Shown piece by piece: positions 32,784 to 38,429 of a stretch of DNA of 38,429 nucleotides (within the stretch, counting starts at the first letter, position 1; every line of letters starts with the position of its first letter). The notes beneath the pieces were generated by a model. That model did not search any database and had not been told where the DNA came from. It saw nothing but the letters and a program-made list of their open reading frames with translations. The translations under genes and the position numbers were made by a program. Origin of the DNA: Myxococcales bacterium (GTDB lineage: Bacteria; Myxococcota_A; Polyangia; Fen-1088); the NCBI GenBank assembly GCA_003153015.1, contig PMBS01000287.1:8704-47132 (forward strand), read 5' to 3'.

Positions 32784-33681
32784 GAATGGCCTCGTCGAAA
32801 TCACCACCCGCACCCTGCAAGGCAGGCTGCTGCTCAGGCCATCGCCTGAGCTAAATGACCTGATCCTTGGCGTCATCGGTAGGGCCCAAGACCGCTACCG
32901 CATGGTTATCCACGCCTTCGTCGTGACTTCGACCCATGCGCACTACATCTTGTCGCCCGCCAGTGCCGAGCGACTCGCCAGGTTCATGCAGTTCGTGAAT
33001 ACCAACATCGCCAAAGAAGCCGGGCGGCTGCACCTGTGGCCTGAACGGCTTTGGTCGCGACGTTACCGCTCCATCGTCATCGCCGACGACCAGGCCGCCC
33101 TGGCCCGCCTTCGCTACGTGCTGGCCCACGGCGCGAAGGAAGGACTGGTGGACGACGGTCCGGGCGCTTGGCCAGGCGCGAACTGCATCGCTGCCCTGGG
33201 CAGGGGTGAGATGCTGCGCGGAACCTGGTTCGACCGCGGAGCCGAGTACAAGGCCAGGAAACGGGGCGAGACGGTCCTGGCGATGCAGTTCGCCACCACC
33301 TACGACGTCAAGCTGACCCCGCTGCCGTGTTTGCAGCACCTGACCGAGAGCCAGCATCAAGCCGAGATCCGGCGGATGGTGAAGGAGATCGAAGAGCAGG
33401 CCAAGGCGGTGAATCTGGCCAAAGGACGCACACCGATGGGTGTGACTGCGATTCTCAAGCAGGATCCACATTCGCGGCCAGCAACAACCGATCGCAGTCC
33501 GGCTCCCTTTGTCCACGCGTCGGACAAGAAGACGGAGCTGGGGTTTCGCGCGAAGTATCGCGCGTTCGTCGACGCGTTCCGCGCCGGTGCCGAGCGGCTG
33601 AAAAAACGTGCGGCCGCCTTCGCGGAGATGTTCCCCTTGTGGTCTTTCCCGCCCGCCTTGCCCTTCAACGCCCCGGCCTGA
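32755..33681 (+). CDS. REP-associated tyrosine transposase (RAYT, Y1/HUH, IS200-like)
   Basis: 308 residues from ATG 32755 (MPRPLRFVPENGLVEITTRT, the typical start of the family). The HUH metal motif is H61-A-H63 in FVVTSTHAHYILSP. FMQFVNTNIAKEAGRLH and ERLWSRRYRSIVIADD follow, then LRYVLAHGAKEGLVD, where Y121 is the likely nucleophile. The C-terminal 150 residues (KRGETVLAMQFATTYDVKLT, VKEIEEQAKAVNLAKGRTPM) are longer than in IS200 TnpA, as in many RAYTs. These enzymes nick single-stranded palindromic REP elements. Repeat arrays lie on both sides in opposite orientation. No full IS ends or IS200 hairpins are apparent, so it is probably a domesticated single-copy RAYT. Confidence 0.9.
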   Translation: MPRPLRFVPENGLVEITTRTLQGRLLLRPSPELNDLILGVIGRAQDRYRMVIHAFVVTSTHAHYILSPASAERLARFMQFVNTNIAKEAGRLHLWPERLWSRRYRSIVIADDQAALARLRYVLAHGAKEGLVDDGPGAWPGANCIAALGRGEMLRGTWFDRGAEYKARKRGETVLAMQFATTYDVKLTPLPCLQHLTESQHQAEIRRMVKEIEEQAKAVNLAKGRTPMGVTAILKQDPHSRPATTDRSPAPFVHASDKKTELGFRAKYRAFVDAFRAGAERLKKRAAAFAEMFPLWSFPPALPFNAPA

Positions 33682-34077
33682 TCTGGGACAGCTGCCACTA
33701 CGCGCCTGCCAAGCCACTTGACGAACCAGCGACGGGACGAGTCTGCCCGGATCTCGCAGCCCCAGCGAAGTTCAGGCAGGTCGGGCCTCGCTTCATGTCG
33801 TCGCTGACCCCACGAAGCCTTCGCACGGGTCTCCATCTATTGTTTTCGTACCGCGCAGACCCCTGCATCGGTGCTTTCGGTCGCCGCTGGTTGGCGTCCG
33901 CGAGAACCTCCCGCAAGACTCTGGAACCACTCTCGGGGCGAGAACCTCCTGCAAGACTCTGGAACCACTCTCAAGGAACCACTCTCGGGGAGGAACCACT
34001 CTCGGGGAACCACTCTCGGGGAACCACTCTCGGGGGGCGTATCTGTGCTCAGGTTCGTGGCTGACGCTGGTACTCCG
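33682..34077. other. Intergenic region downstream of the RAYT gene
   Basis: 396 bp between the convergent RAYT and nucleotidyltransferase genes. The first 215 bp show no convincing gene; the open frames crossing it in other registers look like shadows. The second part is the repeat array at 33901-34035. No clear intrinsic terminator with a T run. Confidence 0.6.
33901..34035 (-). repeat. Array of GGAACCACTCTCGGGG repeats downstream of the RAYT gene
   Basis: Six copies at 33923, 33961 (degenerate), 33975, 33992, 34006 and 34020; the last ones overlap at a 14-bp period. The first two copies belong to a longer 38-bp unit (33901-33938 and 33939 onwards, differing by one base in the GAGAACCTCC part). 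On the minus strand the core is GAGAGTGGTTCC, similar to GGGGTGGTGCC in the upstream array (shared GTGGT and CC). It therefore points towards the transposase from the other side. Confidence 0.9.
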
Positions 34078-35850
34078 TCAGCGCCAGCTGCGACCCTCCT
34101 TTTGCCCGTGAAGCAGGAAGTGCTCGTATGGATCCACCTCCGCCTCGAACAGATCGGCATAGTTCAGGATGTATCGAACCGGGTCGAAATCGGCGGGTAG
34201 GTGGGCTGCGTTGCGGTGCGGCGATGTGCGGACTGTTTCCATTATTCGTCCGAACCGGCTCTTGTGGGGCTCTTCACCCTTCAATATCTTTTCATGCAAC
34301 AGAGGAATTCTGTTCAATGCGGCGATGTCCGCCATCTGATCCGCAAGCGTCGCGATTCGCAGCTGGCGGATCGGTAGACTTCTTCGCAACGAATAATTCA
34401 CCGACGCATCCTGCTCGGTGACGTAGGGCCGGGGGCGAAAGGAGAGTTCTATCCAGCACCCGAACAGAACCCTGGCGGGAACGAGTACCACGTAATCCGC
34501 AACCCGCGGCCGCTCCCTGAAATCCACGAAGGCCAGGAACTGCCCGTTGGCAAAGACATCAAACGACGCAGCCGGACTGGCGAGCCGGTGGTCCGCGAAG
34601 GAAATGGTAAGCACATGGTCAGCTCGACTCTGTGTCGGGACGAGCAGGCGAATGTCAGCTCGATCGGCCCAGAAGCAAGTGTGCTCGGGTTCGGGCCAAC
34701 CCCATCCCGGCCCGCCAATCAGGTCCATTCTTGCGCAATCACGGAGGTCGTAGCTTGTAGTTGCACCATCGGACCTCGCCAGGGTCCGCGACATTGGACC
34801 GAAAACTCCGAGGAGCGTCCTCTCCACGATCGACAGGCGACCGAGCGCCTCCCAAGCGCGATAGAGGGCTGGGTGGCGCAGGAGTGAACGTTCCTCACGA
34901 TCGCGAGGAACGCGAGAGGCCCGACGCTCCTGAATGGTTTCAAGCAACGCCCAGCCGGTCGCGGCACGTCGGTCGCGCTCGTGATGCGCCGACCCTTCTG
35001 CGCCGCCCCCGATATCCACTGGGCACGGCCTGCCCGCAGAATCGAGCAAGCCCCGCAAGATCTTGAACTCCACATTCAGGCCACCTTGTGCCAGGAGTGT
35101 CGCCAATTGTTCCTGGTTGCAACTTGGCAGCAGATCAACGGCATCGACGATCGTTTGCAAAGCATCCGCCCGGGTACCCTGTCGAAATCCATGGGCAAGT
35201 GCGCCGAGAAGAGACATCTCCGGGCTCGGCAGCAAGATCCGCTCGCCAAGAAGTTCCGCACTCCGCGCGTTGTCCCACATTCCCCTCTCAAGCTGCCTTT
35301 CGGCAGGACCTTCCAGCACACGCCAGTGAAGATCCAGGTCCATCCGGCCCTTTGTCAGATTCCAGCTATCACGCCGGAGCGGGGTACGGTAAAGCAGAGA
35401 CTTCCAGGTCATGCCGTACTTCGGCGTCCACCCGTCGTCAGCCAGGAAGCCACACGCTTGCCCCAATTGGTCGAACGGCACGAGGATATCCACATCCCCC
35501 ATCGGTCGGCGCGCCCAGGCGTTGGAGCGCACGCAGGCGGCGAGTCCCTTGATGACGACCGTCGGCACCTGCCGGCTCAGGCGGGCCAGTAGGGGCAGGA
35601 CATCCCGCGCGCGCAGTGTGTTGTGGGTGAATGTGGCCCTCGCCTCTCCGCGCAGCTTCTGGGGCAACTCCAACTGCGGTGCGACTTGCCCAAGGTGAAA
35701 ATGGACCGCCGGCAGCAATCGAGCTTCAGCCTGGGGCGCGGCCTCAATCGATACGTTCGCGTGCCAGGACTTCCAGCCGGCAGCCGCGATTTCGGGGTCT
35801 GGATGAAGAGCCGCCTTCAGCAGCCATTCCTCATGCAAGGTTAGTTGCAT
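34078..35850 (-). CDS. Nucleotidyltransferase-family protein (NTP_transf_5-like)
   Basis: A 590-residue protein. ATG 35850 begins one base after the glycosyltransferase stop (TGACATG). The N-terminal half matches the uncharacterised nucleotidyltransferase family: VVIKGLAACVRSNAWARRPMG then MGDVDILVPFDQ (metal-binding DVD) and MDLDLHWRVLEG. A central region of about 200 residues (TCFWADRADIRLLVPTQ, VFANGQFLAFVDF) is beta-rich. The C-terminus FDPVRYILNYADLFEAEVDP/YEHFLLHGQKEGRSW is a short module seen at the ends of many glycan-related proteins. Last gene of the kinase/GT2/NTase operon. In some lasso-peptide clusters a relative of this family glycosylates a phosphorylated peptide; a like role here is inference. 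Confidence 0.8.
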   Translation of the reverse strand: MQLTLHEEWLLKAALHPDPEIAAAGWKSWHANVSIEAAPQAEARLLPAVHFHLGQVAPQLELPQKLRGEARATFTHNTLRARDVLPLLARLSRQVPTVVIKGLAACVRSNAWARRPMGDVDILVPFDQLGQACGFLADDGWTPKYGMTWKSLLYRTPLRRDSWNLTKGRMDLDLHWRVLEGPAERQLERGMWDNARSAELLGERILLPSPEMSLLGALAHGFRQGTRADALQTIVDAVDLLPSCNQEQLATLLAQGGLNVEFKILRGLLDSAGRPCPVDIGGGAEGSAHHERDRRAATGWALLETIQERRASRVPRDREERSLLRHPALYRAWEALGRLSIVERTLLGVFGPMSRTLARSDGATTSYDLRDCARMDLIGGPGWGWPEPEHTCFWADRADIRLLVPTQSRADHVLTISFADHRLASPAASFDVFANGQFLAFVDFRERPRVADYVVLVPARVLFGCWIELSFRPRPYVTEQDASVNYSLRRSLPIRQLRIATLADQMADIAALNRIPLLHEKILKGEEPHKSRFGRIMETVRTSPHRNAAHLPADFDPVRYILNYADLFEAEVDPYEHFLLHGQKEGRSWR

Positions 35851-35851
35851 G

Positions 35852-36508
35852 TCACGGGCTTCGATTGCGGGCATGGTGGTCCCGAACGATTCGAAGTAGG
35901 TCGCGCCGCGCGGCTACTCGATCGCGGATGCCCATGTTTCCGCCGTGTATGCGCCGATAGACGACAACCCTATCCAGTATCGCGAATCGCAGCCCCGCCA
36001 GTTCAGCGCGGCTGGTCCAATCGATATTGAACGCGTGCGCGACGTCAGTGCGAAACGGGCCGACTCTCTGAAATGCTGCCCGGCGTATGACACCCGCCGT
36101 GTGGATCCTCGAAGCCAGCGGTTTGGCGACGGGGCGCAGATTCTCATCGGTATTGACCACCTTCCCGTACACCGCATCAGATTTCTGGTCAGCGCAAAGG
36201 GCCTCCAGCATGGCCCCTAGCCTACCGGCGGGCCAAACATCATCAGAATCGAGAAAAGTCAGAAACTCGCCCGAAGCATTGCCGATTCCGTGGTTCAGGG
36301 CCACTGCAACCCCAAGCGGCCCTTGGTGCAGGACAGTTGGGGCCAAAGCATGCGCCAGGGCAATCTTGACACTGTTGTCAGTGGAGCCGTCGTCAACGAT
36401 CAGGATCTCGCTCCCGGGCACGTCCTGCCTGCCAATGCTGTCGAGCGCCTCGCCAACATACCGTTCGCCATCTCGAACGCACATGATGATGCTAACTTGC
36501 CTATCCAC
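35852..36508 (-). CDS. Family 2 glycosyltransferase (GT-A fold)
   Basis: 218 residues from GTG 36508, starting three bases after the kinase stop. Motifs: VSIIMCVRDGERYVGEALDS, ILIVDDGSTDNS (nucleotide-sugar binding), GVAVALNHGIGNASGEFLTF, LDSDDVWPAGRL (DxD metal site) and a C-terminal DVAHAFNIDWTSRAELAG / VVVYRRIHGGNMGIRD typical of the acceptor side. Cytoplasmic, no transmembrane helix. Short for the family but complete. Acceptor unknown; the operon links it to the kinase and the nucleotidyltransferase. Confidence 0.92.
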   Translation of the reverse strand: MDRQVSIIMCVRDGERYVGEALDSIGRQDVPGSEILIVDDGSTDNSVKIALAHALAPTVLHQGPLGVAVALNHGIGNASGEFLTFLDSDDVWPAGRLGAMLEALCADQKSDAVYGKVVNTDENLRPVAKPLASRIHTAGVIRRAAFQRVGPFRTDVAHAFNIDWTSRAELAGLRFAILDRVVVYRRIHGGNMGIRDRVAARRDLLRIVRDHHARNRSP

Positions 36509-36511
36509 TCG

Positions 36512-37447
36512 CTACTCCGCCTCCGACACTGCTCGAACCGCATCCGTCACACCTCCGATGTCCGTACCCAGCATGAGATGGTACAGCGGCACGCCGCAAA
36601 CCGTCCTCAGGATAAGTCCCGGGGTCGCAGCAGTTCCCCCCATGAGACCGCCGATCGTACTGGGCAATAGCGCGGCAATTGCCTCCCGTCGTGATGCCCG
36701 GGAAATCGTTGTCCGCTCGCCGCCGGCCAACCTGGGTAGGACAATCGCCGCCAAAGGTGCCGATGCAGCGACGGATACTTGGGACGAGTCGAGGAAAATG
36801 ACACCCTTCTCTTCCGTGGCCCGCCTCGGATTGCACAGCCATGCACGGGCTTTGGGCAGCATGTCCAGCGCTGGCTGGAATAGCTTCGCGGTCCTATACA
36901 GAAGATGAACCATGTTCATGCCGGGTTCCACGACGCAGTAGTCGTCACCAAGATACGCCATTCCCGCCATGGCGCATGCCAAGGCAGTGGTGGATTTTCC
37001 AGAGCCTCCCGCGCCTGCAAGCAGGACGGCCCGGCCCCCAATCGATACAGCCGCAGCATGCACGACCTGCATCCGATGCGCGTTCGCCAGCCAGGACAAG
37101 GGCACGCGCAGCGGCGATGCCAACGCCCATGCCGGCAAGTCGGCAAGCTTGGGAACCCAGACATAAGATGCGTCGAGCCTGCCATGGCGCACTACCAGCG
37201 AACTGGTGTGGATGTCGAACGCGCACCGCACGGTGTCGGTGCTGTATTCCGCGACAACTCCAAGCGGCTCGTGCGCCGTGGGTCCCCACGGGCGAGGCGG
37301 CGGCAAGAACTCCGGTCGGGTACCGTCCCAAGTCGCGAGGCAGTGCTCGCGGTCGGGTGCTTTGGCCGCCGGTACCACATTCGGAAGGAATGCTCGGCCT
37401 ATCCACGGGCGCGCCTCATTGCAGGGAGCGACAAGCTTGAAAGACAT
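36512..37447 (-). CDS. HPr-kinase-like P-loop kinase
   Basis: A 311-residue protein. Walker A GAGGSGKSTTALACAM (about residues 144-159) follows VVHAAAVSIGGRAVLLA, and YLGDDYCVV comes after it, matching the HPr kinase/phosphorylase C-terminal fold (HAAAV...G...L.G..GSGKSTT...L...DD). It lacks the HPrK N-terminal regulatory domain; the N-terminal 110 residues (VVAEYSTDTVRCAFDIHTSS) are a beta domain shared with the HprK-related kinases found beside PqqD and nucleotidyltransferase genes. Probably phosphorylates a Ser/Thr in a peptide or small molecule rather than HPr. First intact gene of the operon; its start overlaps a GT4 remnant by 32 bp. Confidence 0.85.
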   Translation of the reverse strand: MSFKLVAPCNEARPWIGRAFLPNVVPAAKAPDREHCLATWDGTRPEFLPPPRPWGPTAHEPLGVVAEYSTDTVRCAFDIHTSSLVVRHGRLDASYVWVPKLADLPAWALASPLRVPLSWLANAHRMQVVHAAAVSIGGRAVLLAGAGGSGKSTTALACAMAGMAYLGDDYCVVEPGMNMVHLLYRTAKLFQPALDMLPKARAWLCNPRRATEEKGVIFLDSSQVSVAASAPLAAIVLPRLAGGERTTISRASRREAIAALLPSTIGGLMGGTAATPGLILRTVCGVPLYHLMLGTDIGGVTDAVRAVSEAE

Positions 37448-37637
37448 CGCCCCGATGGAGAAGCGTTCGATTCTGCAGATCGTACTTCAGGCCGGCGCGG
37501 GTGCGTGCGCGACCGCCGAGATCTTCGCCCAGCGAGGCCTGCCTGAACAGTCGAAGCGCTGCAGCGGCAAACTCCTCGGGCTTGTCCGGCGATACGACAA
37601 AACCAGTCACGCCGTCACCGGCGGTGGCCGCAGCCGA
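37416..37637 (-). pseudogene. C-terminal remnant of a family 4 glycosyltransferase
   Basis: About 70 codons reading GDGVTGFVVSPDKPEEFAAA, then ALRLFRQASLGEDLGGRART, which is the end of a GT4 enzyme (DGxTGxLV..D.EELA...). The catalytic part is missing: upstream sequence in this frame is unrelated and a BON-like scrap lies in another frame. Its stop overlaps the kinase start by 32 bp, as expected of a once-coupled operon gene. Confidence 0.6.
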
Positions 37638-37689
37638 GCCGAGCGAGCAGCGGATCTTCGTCGCCCATGGTCTGTGTGGCCCAAACATC

Positions 37690-37860
37690 CCGGAAGCATG
37701 GTTCGACCTTCATCCCGCTGTCGTCCACCGCCAGCACTCCGTTCACCCAGGCATCGTCCGACGCCCGCGATTTCGCTATCGCGCTTCCAACGACTCCGGT
37801 GAGCGTTACCCTTCCGTCTCTCACATCGACGGGAGTTGTGAAAGCTTCGCTGTTCCGCGC
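37690..37860 (-). pseudogene. BON-domain fragment
   Basis: Within a 118-codon open frame (37615-37971) the segment VDVRDGRVTLTGVVGSAIAK, then SRASDDAWVNGVLAVDDSGM, fits one BON domain (V.V.DG.VTL.G.V.S...A...A..V.GV..V). There is no signal peptide, only part of one domain, and no continuation on either side. BON proteins bind phospholipid in the periplasm; this piece looks like debris at a recombination joint with the GT4 remnant. Confidence 0.45.
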
Positions 37861-38280
37861 GAGGCCCGCGCGTCTGGATTCGGTCGGCCAAGCTGAGCGG
37901 GGCAAGATGTCACACGAGGCAAAGTGCCTCGCTATGGCCGTGCGTCCCGTCGTGGCCTGCGCCTCGAACATTTGTTGGGCGAGGCAGAGTGCCTTCTCTC
38001 ATTCGAACTGAATGAGGCGGTCCATCATCTTGATTGAGGCCGGCGCTCCGGATCGCATGAGATTCCCCCACGATTCAGGGCGGGGCCTGGCAGGAGCATT
38101 CGGTCCTACGAAGCGTGTCTGCAAGCGCGCCGAACTCAGGTGGAGCGACACTGGCGTCACCGCCGCCGAAGCCAGCTCAGACGACCAACTTGGGACAGGC
38201 CGCGCAGCATTTGCAGGCGCTTGAACGTCGGCCCGTCGGTCCCCAGCATCGGCACAGTTGATGCAACGCTTTGATTCATC
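37861..38280. other. Region without a supported gene
   Basis: About 420 bp. Open frames exist on both strands (for example 37999-38421 minus, 38012-38224 plus), but none has a domain, signal peptide or ribosome site I can support. Probably decayed sequence plus the promoter of the gene starting at 38281. Confidence 0.45.
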
Positions 38281-38429
38281 ATGGACAAAGACCCCGCGAT
38301 GGACAAGATGGTGAGTAACGTCAAGATCGGCCGTGGAAGGCGAGTGGTCATCGCGGCGGTTGCCGTGATCGTAGTCGCACTTCTGCTTGGGGTGGTGGCC
38401 GTAGGATTCCGTGGCAGGCACATCTTGCG
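38281..38429 (+). CDS. Partial single-pass membrane protein running off the window
   Basis: 49 codons from ATG 38281 to the window edge with no stop. A short charged N-terminus (MDKDPAMDKMVSNVKIGRGR) is followed by a strong transmembrane helix (RVVIAAVAVIVVALLLGVV) and a basic GFRGRH segment, an N-in membrane anchor. ATG 38299 is an alternative start. The family cannot be told from this part. Confidence 0.6.
   Translation, partial: MDKDPAMDKMVSNVKIGRGRRVVIAAVAVIVVALLLGVVAVGFRGRHIL

Noticed and set aside
33901-34035. Possible CRISPR or iteron origin
   Set aside because: Units abut or overlap at 14-17 bp with no spacers; no replication initiator gene and no AT-rich region.
33327-34064. Plus-strand 245-codon ORF across the RAYT end and downstream array
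   Set aside because: Out of frame with the RAYT and carried by the repeat array; no independent coding evidence.

Overview
High-GC bacterial chromosome segment. The gene content suggests a myxobacterium-type member of Myxococcota: many lipoproteins with Gly/Ser/Thr linkers, ECF sigma factors paired with membrane TPR proteins, cellulases, OleA/OleB olefin genes and an ftsQ-ftsA/murC set. This placement is inference from gene content; no rRNA, tRNA or CRISPR array was found. Layout: 0.2-5.1 kb (+) holds a secreted clan-A glycoside hydrolase, then an envelope module of outer-membrane protein, ECF sigma factor, membrane TPR protein and LamG-like lipoprotein. 5.1-7.5 kb (-) is ftsQ-ftsA. 7.6-12.5 kb (-) is a second copy of the sigma/TPR/outer-membrane module, bracketed by two lipoproteins that share one N-terminus. 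12.5-16.4 kb (-) has a beta-propeller lipoprotein, a VapBC-like toxin-antitoxin pair and an XRE regulator. 16.5-19.3 kb (+) is a FadL-type porin coupled to a C2/PA-IL lectin-like lipoprotein. 19.3-21.5 kb (-) is murC and an OmpA-type lipoprotein, with a divergent single-domain CULT (cereblon-type) protein at 21.6-22.0 kb. 22.2-27.0 kb is a cellulose locus: GH6, a CBM-like lipoprotein and CBM-linker-GH8. 27.3-31.2 kb (+) holds a GT-C membrane glycosyltransferase, oleA and oleB. 31.2-34.1 kb holds a lipoprotein and a REP-associated tyrosine transposase (RAYT) lying between two G-rich repeat arrays of opposite orientation. 34.1-37.5 kb (-) is an HPr-kinase-like/GT2/nucleotidyltransferase operon whose 5' side is truncated into gene scraps (GT4 and BON remnants). 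A new membrane protein begins at the right edge. The most notable points are: (1) a CULT-domain protein keeping all four zinc cysteines and the three-Trp cage; (2) a pair of approximately 74-bp two-hairpin repeats whose second stem differs in sequence but stays perfectly paired; (3) the RAYT between two inverted repeat arrays; (4) the duplicated outer-membrane/ECF/TPR module; (5) oleAB without oleCD; and (6) a kinase/nucleotidyltransferase set resembling peptide-tailoring modules.
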